From positions 124,001 through 188,000 of the forward strand of contig NZ_JASSZH010000021.1 in the NCBI RefSeq assembly GCF_030271165.1: DNA of 64,000 bases. The letters are read 5' to 3'. Under the pieces are notes generated by a model. The model saw only the letters and a list, made by a program, of their open reading frames with translations, searched no databases and was not told where the DNA came from. This stretch comes from Psychromicrobium xiongbiense. GTDB lineage: Bacteria > Actinomycetota > Actinomycetes > Actinomycetales > Micrococcaceae. Below are positions 1 through 8,714 of the stretch, piece after piece. The stretch's first letter is position 1. Every line of letters begins with the position of its first letter. Made by a program: the position numbers and the translations under genes.

Positions 1-712
1 CCGACGGGACTTCGACGATGCGCTGGACGTAGATGCCGGGGACGTGGATCTGTTCCGGATCCAGCTCGCCGGGTTCAACCAGTTCCTCCACCTCGGCAAT
101 CGTGATCTTCCCCGCCATGGCGCACAGCGGGTTGAAGTTCATGGCGGTGGCATGGAACATGAGGTTCCCGTGCCGGTCACCTTTGGCTGCGTGCACCAGC
201 GCAAAATCGGGGGTCAGCGACTCCTCCAGAACATACTCCGCACCACCGAAGCTGCGCACTTCTTTCACTGCCGAGGCAATCTCAACGTTCCCGGCGGCAT
301 CGTACTTCTGAGGCAGACCACCCTCAGCCACCTGGGTTCCCACTCCGGCCGGGGTGTAGAACGCAGGAATTCCCGCGCCGCCGGCGCGCAGCTTCTCGGC
401 CAGAGTGCCCTGCGGTGTCAGCACGACCTCGAGTTCGCCGGCCAGATACTGCCGGGCGAATTCCTTGTTCTCCCCCACATAGGAGGAGACGGTCCGGCGG
501 ATGCGCCCGTCGGCCAGCAGAATTCCCAGGCCCCAGTCATCCACCCCGCAGTTATTACTGACCGTCTCCAGTCCTGAGGTGCCCTGAGCGTGCAGGGCAG
601 AGATCAAAGCCACCGGGATGCCACACAGGCCAAAGCCGCCGACGGCGAGCGAGGCGCCATCGTGAATATCGGCCACCGCCACTGCCGCGCTGGCCACTGT
701 TTTGTCGATCAT
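1..712 (-). CDS. scoA: 3-oxoacid CoA-transferase subunit A (partial, 3' end off the window)
   Basis: Subunit A of a succinyl-CoA:3-oxoacid CoA-transferase, which activates acetoacetate to acetoacetyl-CoA. The frame opens at an ATG ([10 protein letters not shown]) and stays open to the left edge, so the C-terminus and subunit B lie outside. Visible family features are the glycine-rich GGFGLCGIP stretch near residues 25-33, the [12 protein letters not shown] block and the [10 protein letters not shown] block. It sits 32 nt downstream of the acyl-CoA dehydrogenase in the same operon. In that place it would dispose of acetoacetate, the end product of leucine breakdown after HMG-CoA cleavage. Another acyl-CoA:CoA transferase of the same family remains possible because the substrate cannot be read from this subunit. 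Confidence 0.88.
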   Translation of the reverse strand, partial: MIDKTVASAAVAVADIHDGASLAVGGFGLCGIPVALISALHAQGTSGLETVSNNCGVDDWGLGILLADGRIRRTVSSYVGENKEFARQYLAGELEVVLTPQGTLAEKLRAGGAGIPAFYTPAGVGTQVAEGGLPQKYDAAGNVEIASAVKEVRSFGGAEYVLEESLTPDFALVHAAKGDRHGNLMFHATAMNFNPLCAMAGKITIAEVEELVEPGELDPEQIHVPGIYVQRIVEVPS

Positions 713-744
713 CGTTCCTCCTGTGGATTCCCGTGGACGCGCCT

Positions 745-1935
745 CTAAAGCCCCAGCTCCCGCGCAATCAGCATGAGCTGCACCTCGGTGGTTCCCTCAC
801 CAATTTCCAGGATCTTGGAATCACGGTAATGCCGGGCGACCACAAATTCATTGATAAACCCGTAACCGCCAAAAACCTGGGTCGCATCGCGGGCGTTATC
901 CATCGCGGCCTCCCCGGCGACCATCTTCGCCATCGCCGCCTGCACCTTGAAGGGCTTACCCGCCAGCATCCGGGCTGCGGCATCGTAGTAGGCCAGCCGC
1001 GCGGTGTGGGCCCGGGCCGACATTCTGGCGATTTTGAAGGCGATGGCCTGATTGCTGCCGATGGACTGGCCGAAGGCCTGCCGCTCCTTGGCATACGTCA
1101 CCGAGGCATCCACACAGCCCTGGGCGGCCCCGGTGGCCAGCGCTGCGATGGCGATCCTCCCCTCATCCAGGATGGAAAGGAAATTGGCGTATCCCCGCCC
1201 CCGGACGCCCAGCAGATTCTTCTCCGGCACCCGGACCTCGCGCAGGGTCAGCGGATGGGTATCAGAGGCGTTCCAGCCGACCTTCCCATAGGCCTTTTCG
1301 GCGGTGAATCCGGGGGTGTCGGTCGGAACCAACAGAGTGCTGAGCTCCTTGCTCATCCTGCCATCCGGCGCGGCGACTTCTCCGGTGACCGCAGTCACCG
1401 TGACCAGGCGGGTGATGTCCGTTCCGGAGTTGGTGATGAACTCCTTGCTGCCGTTGATCACCCATTCCCTGCCTGTGCGACTATCCCCCGTCTCCTCGAG
1501 GCGAGCCCGGGTTTTGGTGCCGCCGGCGTCGGTTCCGGCCTCCGATTCGGTCAGTCCGAATCCGGCCAGCGCCTGCGCGGAGGCCAGCATGGGGAGCCAT
1601 TGTTGCTTCTGCTCTTCGGTGCCGAAGCGGAAGATCGGCATGGCGCCGAGGGAGACGCCGGCTTCGAGGGTGATGGCCACTGACTGATCGACCCGGCCGA
1701 GCTGTTCGATGGCGAGCGCCAGGGCAAAATAGTCCCCACCCATGCCGCCGTATTCCTCCGGGAAGGGCAGGCCGAACAGCCCCAGCTCCCCCATCTGGGC
1801 GACGATCTCGTAGGGAAAACTGTGCTCCTCATCGTGACGGGCGGAGGCCGGGGCCACCACCTCATCGGCAAAGGCACGGACGGTGTCGCTGAGATCCTGG
1901 TATTCCTCAGTCAATCCATAGTCTGGCGTACTCAT
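745..1935 (-). CDS. Acyl-CoA dehydrogenase, probably isovaleryl-CoA/short branched-chain (leucine pathway)
   Basis: A 396-residue FAD-dependent acyl-CoA dehydrogenase with N-terminal helical domain, FAD-binding blocks ([15 protein letters not shown] and [12 protein letters not shown]) and C-terminal [10 protein letters not shown]. Its ATG overlaps the stop of the methylcrotonyl-CoA carboxylase alpha gene by 4 nt, so the two are translationally coupled. That placement implies oxidation of isovaleryl-CoA to 3-methylcrotonyl-CoA. One caveat: the C-terminal motif has Glu (about residue 380) at the usual acyl-CoA dehydrogenase base position, whereas typical isovaleryl-CoA dehydrogenases have Ala/Gly there and use another Glu. 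The exact acyl substrate is therefore inferred from context and could be another branched acyl-CoA. Confidence 0.85.
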   Translation of the reverse strand: MSTPDYGLTEEYQDLSDTVRAFADEVVAPASARHDEEHSFPYEIVAQMGELGLFGLPFPEEYGGMGGDYFALALAIEQLGRVDQSVAITLEAGVSLGAMPIFRFGTEEQKQQWLPMLASAQALAGFGLTESEAGTDAGGTKTRARLEETGDSRTGREWVINGSKEFITNSGTDITRLVTVTAVTGEVAAPDGRMSKELSTLLVPTDTPGFTAEKAYGKVGWNASDTHPLTLREVRVPEKNLLGVRGRGYANFLSILDEGRIAIAALATGAAQGCVDASVTYAKERQAFGQSIGSNQAIAFKIARMSARAHTARLAYYDAAARMLAGKPFKVQAAMAKMVAGEAAMDNARDATQVFGGYGFINEFVVARHYRDSKILEIGEGTTEVQLMLIARELGL

Positions 1936-4010
1936 ACCTGCTCCTTCGTGGGGTGGGGTTCAAGAGTTGCGAGGACCTGGCCCGCTGTGACGAGCGATCC
2001 CTGGTGGACCAGCAGATGCACCGTTCCTTCGCGCCCCGCGCGCACCTCATGTTCCATCTTCATCGCCTCCACGGCCAGCAGCAGCTGACCGGCGAGCACC
2101 GTTTCACCGTCGACAACGGCGAGGGAAACCACGGTTCCAGGCATCGGCGATACGACGCGCGGTTCGACGTGGGGACCACCGATGTCTTCACCGGAGGCCC
2201 GGCGTAACTGTTGGTGGGCGGACACCGAGGCGGCAACCCGCTCTTCACGGCTTCGCAGGCGCAGTGCGGCAGTCCGCCCCTCTGATCCCAGCCACAAGGT
2301 CTGGGTGGATTCATCGAGGGCATAGGCACCGTGGTGCCGGACGTCATCGTGGATCAGTGACCATTCGCCATGCTGAAGGTCACTGGCCTGGAAATCAGCG
2401 CGCCCCGCTGCCCCTTCAGCACCAGAAGCCACCAGCACCTCGTGAGTCCGGGTGCCGTCAGTGAGGGAGAACACCAGTGGTTCGGGTTCACCCAGCCGCC
2501 AGCCGTCGGCCACTTTCCAGGCAGATCCGGCGGTGCAGGCAGGTCCGCCTCTTCCAGCAGGCCGGGCTCGGCGGGCAAAAAACTCAGCCGCCACCTGCAA
2601 CTCCACCTCGCCTACCGCTCCGAACCGTAGACCCGGCAGGGTGCGCTCAATCAATCCGGTGTCCAGCTGACCCGTCTGGACCTCGGTCAGGCCCAGCAGA
2701 AGACGCAGATATTCCGCGTTGGTCTGCACTCCCAGCACCACAGTGTCCGCGAGCGCGCCATCCAGGGCCGCCAGCGCCGTCTGCCGATCCGGCCCCCAGG
2801 CGATGATCTTGGCCAGCATCGGGTCGTAGTGGGCGGTGATTTCCAGGCCGGTCTGCAGCGCGGAGTCATAGCGGATCACCCCCTGATACCTGCGCGTGCC
2901 CGGCTCCTGTTCTGCTTCCCGCAGGGCCAGCACGGTCCCGGTCTGTGGCAGAAAGCCCTGCGCAGGATCTTCCGCGTAGAGCCGGGCTTCGACGGCGTGT
3001 CCGACCGGGCGCAACTGCTCCTGGCGCAGGGTCAGTTCCTCCCCGGCGGCCAGCCGCACCTGCCACTCCACCAGATCCTGGTGGGTCACCATCTCGGTCA
3101 CTGGGTGTTCCACCTGCAGCCGGGTGTTCATCTCCATGAAGAAAAACTCTTCCGGTGCGGCATCGGAGACCAGAAACTCCACTGTCCCGGCCCCCAGGTA
3201 ATTGACACTGCGGGCAGCCTGACAGGCCGCCTCCCCGATCCGGGCCCTGGTGGCCTCATCGATCAGGGGTGAGGGCGCTTCTTCAATGACCTTCTGATGT
3301 CTGCGCTGAAGTGAACATTCCCGCTCCCCCAGGTGAACCACGTGCCCGTAGCGGTCCCCCAGCACCTGCACCTCGATATGCCTCGGACGTTCCACCAGCC
3401 GCTCGAGGAATAAGGTGTCGTCGCCAAAGGCAGCCGTGGCGATCCTGCGTGCGGTGATCAGTGCCTGCGGTAGCTCCGCAGCGGAGTCAACCGCCTGCAT
3501 GCCTTTGCCGCCACCACCTGCGGAGGGCTTGATCAGCAGGGGGTAGCCGATGCCAGCAGCAGCGTCGATCAGTTCCTCATCGCTGAGGCCGGGCCGGGCA
3601 ATGCCCGGGATCACGGGCACCCCGAAGCTCTGGACGTGGTTTTTGGCCCGGATTTTGTCCCCCATGACCTCCAGAGCGCGCAGATCCGGACCGATGAAGA
3701 CGAGCCCCTGCTCCTTCAGCGCCCGCGCAAAGTCGAGACTCTCGCTGAGGAAACCGTAGCCGGGGTGCACAGCCTCTGCCCCGGAGAGCCGACAGGCCGC
3801 CAGAATGGCCTCGATATTGAGGTAACTCCCGGCGGCAGCAGCCGGTCCCAGTCGGATCGCGACATCGGCTTCGCGCACATGGCGGGCGTCGGCATCGGCG
3901 TCGCTGTGGACCGCAACCGACCGGATGCCGAGATGGCGCAGGGTACGGATCACCCGGCAGGCGATTTCTCCGCGGTTGGCGACCAGAACGGTGGAAAACA
4001 GTATGCTCAT
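1932..4010 (-). CDS. Methylcrotonyl-CoA carboxylase alpha subunit (biotin carboxylase + BCCP)
   Basis: A 692-residue biotin-dependent acyl-CoA carboxylase alpha chain. The N-terminus VLVANRGEIACRV, the ATP-grasp loop KPSAGGGGKGM and EMNTRLQVEHPVTE define the biotin carboxylase domain (about residues 1-450); the C-terminal BCCP carries the biotinylation motif VEAMKMEHEV with Lys near residue 651. The start MSILF was chosen because upstream codons overlap the beta-subunit gene and do not look coding. It lies 4 nt after the beta subunit and overlaps the acyl-CoA dehydrogenase by 4 nt. Neighbours support 3-methylcrotonyl-CoA carboxylation in leucine catabolism, like AccA1/AccD1 of Mycobacterium tuberculosis; a propionyl- or geranyl-CoA carboxylase is less likely here. 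Confidence 0.92.
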   Translation of the reverse strand: MSILFSTVLVANRGEIACRVIRTLRHLGIRSVAVHSDADADARHVREADVAIRLGPAAAAGSYLNIEAILAACRLSGAEAVHPGYGFLSESLDFARALKEQGLVFIGPDLRALEVMGDKIRAKNHVQSFGVPVIPGIARPGLSDEELIDAAAGIGYPLLIKPSAGGGGKGMQAVDSAAELPQALITARRIATAAFGDDTLFLERLVERPRHIEVQVLGDRYGHVVHLGERECSLQRRHQKVIEEAPSPLIDEATRARIGEAACQAARSVNYLGAGTVEFLVSDAAPEEFFFMEMNTRLQVEHPVTEMVTHQDLVEWQVRLAAGEELTLRQEQLRPVGHAVEARLYAEDPAQGFLPQTGTVLALREAEQEPGTRRYQGVIRYDSALQTGLEITAHYDPMLAKIIAWGPDRQTALAALDGALADTVVLGVQTNAEYLRLLLGLTEVQTGQLDTGLIERTLPGLRFGAVGEVELQVAAEFFARRARPAGRGGPACTAGSAWKVADGWRLGEPEPLVFSLTDGTRTHEVLVASGAEGAAGRADFQASDLQHGEWSLIHDDVRHHGAYALDESTQTLWLGSEGRTAALRLRSREERVAASVSAHQQLRRASGEDIGGPHVEPRVVSPMPGTVVSLAVVDGETVLAGQLLLAVEAMKMEHEVRAGREGTVHLLVHQGSLVTAGQVLATLEPHPTKEQV

Positions 4011-4014
4011 CCGC

Positions 4015-5622
4015 TCACATCCTGAACAGGCCGAAGGAGGTCTCCGGCAGCGGAACATGGGAGCAGATGTCCAGGGCCAGACCCAGGACGCGGCGGGTGT
4101 CCGCGGGGTCGATGATGCCATCGTCCCAGAGCCGCGCCGTTGAATAGTAGGGATTTCCCTGCTCCTCATAGCGGGCCCGAATCGGCTCCTTGAAAGCCTC
4201 CTCCGCTTCGGCGGACCACTCCTCGCCCTGGCTCTCCAGTTGTTCACGACGGACTGTGGCCAGCACAGAGGACGCCTGGGCTCCTCCCATCACGGAGATC
4301 CGCGCATTGGGCCACATCCAGAGGAAACGGGGGCTGTAGGCCCGCCCGCACATCGAGTAGTTGCCCGCGCCAAAAGATCCGCCGACGACGACGGTCAGCT
4401 TCGGCACCCGGCAACTCGCCACCGCAGTGACCATCTTGGCCCCATGCTTGGCAATTCCGCCGGCCTCCGCGTCCCGCCCGACCATGAACCCGTTGATGTT
4501 CTGCAGGAACACGAGCGGGATTCCCCGTTGATCGCAGAGCTCGATGAAGTGCGCGCCTTTGAGCGCCGATTCGCTGAACAGCACACCGTTGTTGGCCACG
4601 ATGCCGACGGGGTGCCCGTGGATATGCGCGAAACCGGTGACCAGCGTGGTCCCGTAGCTGCGTTTGAACTCGTGGAACTCGCTGGCATCCACCAGCCGCG
4701 CGATGATCTCCCGGGCGTCGTAGGGCGACTGAACGTCGGTCGGAACCGCACCGTACAGCTGCCCCGGGTCAACCACCGGTTCACGCGTTTCCCGCACCTC
4801 CCAGGCAGCAGGCAGTGGCGGCGGAACGGTGGTCAGCAGGTCCCGGACAATCTGCAGGGCGTGCTCATCGTTCTCCGCCAGGTGATCGGCCACCCCGGAG
4901 ACGCTGGCGTGCAACTCTCCGCCGCCAAGCTCCTCTGCCGTCACGATCTCGCCGATGGCGGCCTTGACCAGTGGCGGGCCACCGAGGAAAATCGTGCCCT
5001 GATTGCGCACGATCACCGTTTCATCGCTCATCGCCGGTACGTAGGCGCCGCCTGCCGTGCACGAGCCGAGTACCGCGGCAATCTGCGGAATTTTTGCGGC
5101 CGAAAGCCTGGCCTGATGATAGAAAATCCGCCCGAAGTGCTCCCGATCCGGGAACACCTCATCCTGTCTGGGCAGGAAAGCGCCGCCGGAGTCCACCAGA
5201 TATACGCAGGGCAGTCGGTTCTCGCCGGCGATCTCCTGCGCCCGCAGATGTTTTTTGACCGTCAGAGGGTAGTAGGTTCCGCCTTTGACCGTGGCGTCAT
5301 TACAAACCACCATGACCGCCCTGCCGTGCACCAGGCCGATGCCTGCGATCACACCCGCACCCGGGGCCTCCCCCTCGTACAGGTCCTCGGCCGCCAGTGG
5401 CGCGATCTCCAGGAAGGGACTGCCCTCATCAAGCAGAGCGGCGACCCGCTCGCGTGGGAGGAGCTTGCCGCGCGAGCGGTGACGCTGGCGCGAACGCTCC
5501 GGTCCGCCCAGTGCCGCCCGGGCCAGGCGTTCCCGCAGCTGCCCCACCAGTGCCCGGTGGGCGGCATCATGCGCTAAGAACTCAGCGCTTTCCGGGATGA
5601 CCGCCGTGGTCAAAGTCTCCAT
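4015..5622 (-). CDS. Methylcrotonyl-CoA carboxylase beta subunit (carboxyltransferase)
   Basis: A 535-residue carboxyltransferase subunit that transfers the carboxyl group from carboxybiotin to 3-methylcrotonyl-CoA. It has the two crotonase-like halves of the family; clear blocks are [35 protein letters not shown] and the C-terminal [16 protein letters not shown]. It is the first gene of the minus-strand operon and starts 123 nt from the divergent TetR gene, so the promoter and operator should lie in that gap. Length and blocks match methylcrotonyl-CoA carboxylase beta chains better than propionyl-CoA carboxylase beta chains. With the alpha subunit just downstream, a dedicated two-subunit carboxylase is very likely. 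Confidence 0.92.
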   Translation of the reverse strand: METLTTAVIPESAEFLAHDAAHRALVGQLRERLARAALGGPERSRQRHRSRGKLLPRERVAALLDEGSPFLEIAPLAAEDLYEGEAPGAGVIAGIGLVHGRAVMVVCNDATVKGGTYYPLTVKKHLRAQEIAGENRLPCVYLVDSGGAFLPRQDEVFPDREHFGRIFYHQARLSAAKIPQIAAVLGSCTAGGAYVPAMSDETVIVRNQGTIFLGGPPLVKAAIGEIVTAEELGGGELHASVSGVADHLAENDEHALQIVRDLLTTVPPPLPAAWEVRETREPVVDPGQLYGAVPTDVQSPYDAREIIARLVDASEFHEFKRSYGTTLVTGFAHIHGHPVGIVANNGVLFSESALKGAHFIELCDQRGIPLVFLQNINGFMVGRDAEAGGIAKHGAKMVTAVASCRVPKLTVVVGGSFGAGNYSMCGRAYSPRFLWMWPNARISVMGGAQASSVLATVRREQLESQGEEWSAEAEEAFKEPIRARYEEQGNPYYSTARLWDDGIIDPADTRRVLGLALDICSHVPLPETSFGLFRM

Positions 5623-5648
5623 CGACTCTCTTCCTGAACGGGTTTTAG

Positions 5649-5690
5649 TTAGTTTCCATTAACTCGAATTTAGATTAGTCTTGATTAACT
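5649..5690. promoter_or_regulatory. Candidate TetR operator: two 16-bp direct repeats
   Basis: The gap between the carboxylase operon and the divergent TetR gene is AT-rich and holds TTAGTTTCCATTAACT (5649-5664) and TTAGTCTTGATTAACT (5675-5690), identical at 13 of 16 positions and 26 bp apart. The first copy is also part of a dyad, AGTTAG...TTAACT (5647-5664). The position fits autoregulation and operon repression by the adjacent TetR protein; binding is inferred. Confidence 0.5.
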
Positions 5691-5745
5691 GTGATGTCCA
5701 CCGCTGGTGGTTCTGAACCGGTGCTGAACGAGGTCTGAGGAGCGC

Positions 5746-6366
5746 ATGGCAGAGTTGACCGACACCGAGCAGCCCACGCTTCGGTCCCGGGCGAAGGCGA
5801 GCCGCCGGGAAGCGATCCTGCGGGCTGCCGCCCGGCTGTTTGCACAGCGTGGCTTTCATGGCGTCTCCCTGGAGGAGCTGGGATCCGCGGCAGGCATCAG
5901 TGGTCCGGGCGTCTACCGCCATTTCGCCGGGAAACAGGAGCTGCTGGCTGCGTTGCTCCTGGGAGTGAGCGAGGATCTGCTCGAGGGCGGCCGGACAGTC
6001 CTGAGCCAGCCCACGGCCCCGGAGGAAGCTGTCCGCCAGCTGGTGACCTTTCAGGTGCGTTTCGCGTTGCACAACGCGGACATCATCCGGGTCCAGGACC
6101 GAGATCTGAGCAGCATGACAGAGGTGGATCAGCAGTCCGTCCGCGCACTGCAGCGTGACTACGTTGAGCTCTGGGTCGAGGCGCTGAGCCGCTTGCACCC
6201 GGAGGCGCCGACGACCCAGCTGCGGGTCCAGGCCCATGCGGCGTTCGGGCTGATCAACTCCACACCGCATTCGCTGCACACTCACGGCCGCTCCGGCTCC
6301 AGAATTCCCGCCGCCACCGCCGGGCAGGTTCTGGAACGGATGGCACTGGCTGCCCTGCTGAGCTGA
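5746..6366 (+). CDS. TetR-family transcriptional regulator of the leucine/methylcrotonyl operon
   Basis: A 206-residue TetR-type repressor. The N-terminal helix-turn-helix (about residues 20-65) contains AILRAAARLFAQRGFHGVSLEELGSAAGISGPGVYRHFAGKQ as recognisable pieces; the C-terminal ligand domain is not assignable by motif. It is divergent from the methylcrotonyl-CoA carboxylase operon and close to the E2 gene of the branched-chain dehydrogenase. A TetR gene occupies a comparable place next to the M. tuberculosis accA1/accD1/scoAB region. It probably senses an acyl-CoA of the pathway and represses both itself and the operon; the ligand is unknown. The start ATG follows a weak GAGGTCTGAGGAG ribosome-binding stretch. 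Confidence 0.88.
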   Translation: MAELTDTEQPTLRSRAKASRREAILRAAARLFAQRGFHGVSLEELGSAAGISGPGVYRHFAGKQELLAALLLGVSEDLLEGGRTVLSQPTAPEEAVRQLVTFQVRFALHNADIIRVQDRDLSSMTEVDQQSVRALQRDYVELWVEALSRLHPEAPTTQLRVQAHAAFGLINSTPHSLHTHGRSGSRIPAATAGQVLERMALAALLS

Positions 6367-6396
6367 ACCCTGCCATCGGCGGAAGCTTTCCTCGGA

Positions 6397-7701
6397 TCAG
6401 ACCAGCGTGATCAGCATCGCCGGATCAGCCAGGATCATCCCGAGGTCGGCCAGGAATCGTGAGCCCTGTTCGCCGTCGACCACCCGGTGATCAAAGGACA
6501 AGCTCAGGGTCATGACCTGACGTAGCGCCACCTCATCGCGATACTCCCAGGGCTGCTTGCGCACCGCGCCGACCGCAAGAATCGCAGCCTCCCCCGGATT
6601 CAGGATCGGCGTTCCCGCGTCGATGCCGAAGACACCGATGTTCGTGATCGAGATGGTGCCGCCGGAGAGTTCAGCAGGCGTGGTCTTCCCGGCCCGAGCG
6701 GTCTCCGCCAGCTGCGCCAGCGCCTCGGCCAGCTGCACCAGGCTCAGCGCCTGAGCCTCTTTGATGTTCGGTACGGTCAGCCCCCTCGGGGTCGCAGCCG
6801 CGATGCCCAGGTTCACATAGTTGAAGGTGACAATCTCCTGATGCTCCTCATCCCAGCGGGAGTTCAGCGAGGGGTGACGAGCGATGGCGAGGCACAGCGC
6901 CTTCGCCACGATGGTCAGGGGCGTCAACTTGAGGGTGGCGAAGGTACGGCTGGCCTTGAGCCGAGCCAGCAACTCCATCGTCGCGGTGACATCAACGGTC
7001 AGGAACTCGGTGACATGGGGCGCGGAAAAGGCACTGCTGACCATAGCGGCTGCGGTGAACTTCCGCACTCCGCGGATCGGAGTACGCACCTCACGCGCAG
7101 CTGCCCCCTGAGGTTCGACGGGAGAAGACGCCGCCGGGCTGCGGGCCTCGGCAGCTGCCTGAACATCCTGGCGGACGATCAGCCCCTCGGGGCCTGTTCC
7201 GGTGAGCGAGGACAGATCGATGCCCAGATCGCGCGCCATCTTGCGTACCGGCGGTGTCGATCGGGGACGCTCTCCGGTCGAAGCCGCGACAGGCCGCGTC
7301 ACCACGGGCTCGGTCACCACGGGCCCTGGCGCAGCGGGCCCAGCCACCCCGCGCCGGGGCCGGCGAGTCGGCCGCCCCCCGCGTTCGGGCTCCGCGCCAT
7401 AGCCCACCAGGGTTGGCACCCGCTGCCGGCCAGGCTCGCTCACCTGACCGGGCTGGCCGGCATCGTCAATCTCAAAAGACACCAGAGGTTTACCCACCTC
7501 CACCACCGCACCGGGCTTCTCGTGCAAAGCCGCGATCACCCCGGCAAAAGGCGAAGGCAGCTCCACCACGGCCTTCGCCGTCTCCACCTCACCCAGCACC
7601 TCGTTGAGCGCCACCTGCTGCCCCTCGGAGACACGCCAGGACAGCACCTCGGATTCGGTCAGTCCTTCACCCAGATCGGGCAGATTGAATACTTTGATCA
7701 T
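6397..7701 (-). CDS. bkdC: Branched-chain 2-oxoacid dehydrogenase E2 (dihydrolipoyl acyltransferase)
   Basis: A 434-residue E2 core enzyme that moves the acyl group from lipoyl-lysine to CoA. It has one N-terminal lipoyl domain with the lipoylation motif VETAKAVVE (Lys43), a Pro/Arg-rich linker, a peripheral-subunit-binding domain around RKMARDLGIDLSSLTGTGPEG, and the C-terminal catalytic domain ending with the SFDHRVVDG active-site motif (His405, Asp409). Its ATG overlaps the E1-beta stop by 4 nt. A single lipoyl domain and the company of separate E1-alpha and E1-beta genes fit the BkdABC complex rather than pyruvate dehydrogenase, which in this phylum usually has a homodimeric AceE. No E3 gene is present in the window. 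Confidence 0.9.
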   Translation of the reverse strand: MIKVFNLPDLGEGLTESEVLSWRVSEGQQVALNEVLGEVETAKAVVELPSPFAGVIAALHEKPGAVVEVGKPLVSFEIDDAGQPGQVSEPGRQRVPTLVGYGAEPERGGRPTRRPRRGVAGPAAPGPVVTEPVVTRPVAASTGERPRSTPPVRKMARDLGIDLSSLTGTGPEGLIVRQDVQAAAEARSPAASSPVEPQGAAAREVRTPIRGVRKFTAAAMVSSAFSAPHVTEFLTVDVTATMELLARLKASRTFATLKLTPLTIVAKALCLAIARHPSLNSRWDEEHQEIVTFNYVNLGIAAATPRGLTVPNIKEAQALSLVQLAEALAQLAETARAGKTTPAELSGGTISITNIGVFGIDAGTPILNPGEAAILAVGAVRKQPWEYRDEVALRQVMTLSLSFDHRVVDGEQGSRFLADLGMILADPAMLITLV

Positions 7702-8714
7702 GAGAGTTCTCCGATCGGCAGGGAACGGCCAAGGGCCCGGTCCACACCATCGAGCAGGCGGTCGACCTCGGGCAGCTGGTGGCTCTCCAGTTTGGAGGGC
7801 GGGTAGGGAACGTCCCAGCCAGTGACCCGCACCGGCGCAGCCTCCAGATATTCAAAGCACCGTTCGGTCAGGCTGGCGCACAGCTCGGCACCCACGCCGC
7901 CATGGCGACCCGCCTCGTGCGTGACCACGAGGCGCCCGGTGCGCCGCACTGACTCCTCGAGGGTCGGGTAATCCACGGGCGAAAGCGAGCGCAGATCGAT
8001 CACCTCCACGGAGACCCCCTCCTCCGCAGCGACCTGCGCAGCGTCCAGGGCGGTGGCGACCAGCGGTCCGTACGCCACCAGTGTCACATCTGCGCCAGCA
8101 CGCACCACGCGGGCGCGGGACATCGGCAGGGTCTGCGCGTTATCGAACGGATCCAGCCCCTCATCCACCTCACCCTTGGTGTGATAGCGCCGCTTGGGTT
8201 CGAAGTAGAGCACCGGGTCATCACTGGCAATCGACTGCTGCAGCATCACCAGGGCGTCCTGGGGACTGGACACACTGACCACCCGCAGCCCCGAGGTGTG
8301 CGTGAAGTAGGCCTCCGGCGATTCGGAATGGTGCTCCGGCGAGCCGATGCCACCACCGAAGGGAACCCGGATGGTCAGCGGCATCCTCACCGCGCCACGA
8401 GTGCGGTAGTGAAGTTTGGCCACCTGCGCCACGATCTGGTCGAAAGCAGGGTAGATGAAGCCGTCAAACTGGATCTCGCAGACCGGTCGGTACCCCCGGT
8501 ACGCCAGGCCGACGGCGGTACCCACGATGCCGGACTCCGCCAGGGGCGTATCGATCACGCGCCGCGGCCCGAAGTCCTTCTGCAGTCCGTCGGTGACCCG
8601 GAAAACGCCGCCCAGAGCCCCGATATCCTCGCCCAGCAACACCACCCGTGGATCACGCTCCATAGCCTGACGCAGACCCGTGTTGATCGCTTTGCTCAAG
8701 GTCAGCGTCGTCAT
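7698..8714 (-). CDS. bkdB: Branched-chain 2-oxoacid dehydrogenase E1 beta subunit
   Basis: A 338-residue E1-beta (transketolase pyrimidine-binding plus C-terminal domain). Recognisable blocks are VVLLGEDIGALGGVFRVTDGLQ, PLAESGIVGTAVGLAYRGYRPVCEIQF and RVPFGGGIGSPEHHSESPEAYF. It has a good ribosome-binding site (AGGAGGG, 6 nt before the ATG) and overlaps the E1-alpha stop by 4 nt (ATGA). With E1-alpha it decarboxylates the branched 2-oxoacids derived from leucine, isoleucine and valine and acylates the lipoyl domain of the neighbouring E2. In this organism the products would feed the adjacent leucine pathway and also supply primers for branched-chain fatty acids; the second role is inference. 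Confidence 0.92.
   Translation of the reverse strand: MTTLTLSKAINTGLRQAMERDPRVVLLGEDIGALGGVFRVTDGLQKDFGPRRVIDTPLAESGIVGTAVGLAYRGYRPVCEIQFDGFIYPAFDQIVAQVAKLHYRTRGAVRMPLTIRVPFGGGIGSPEHHSESPEAYFTHTSGLRVVSVSSPQDALVMLQQSIASDDPVLYFEPKRRYHTKGEVDEGLDPFDNAQTLPMSRARVVRAGADVTLVAYGPLVATALDAAQVAAEEGVSVEVIDLRSLSPVDYPTLEESVRRTGRLVVTHEAGRHGGVGAELCASLTERCFEYLEAAPVRVTGWDVPYPPSKLESHQLPEVDRLLDGVDRALGRSLPIGELS

Noticed and set aside
4240-5577. Long plus-strand open frame opposite the carboxylase beta gene
   Set aside because: It is the complement of a strongly recognisable minus-strand gene; long antisense frames are expected in high-GC DNA and the translation matches nothing. The same holds for the frames at 28229-29494 and 61144-62949.
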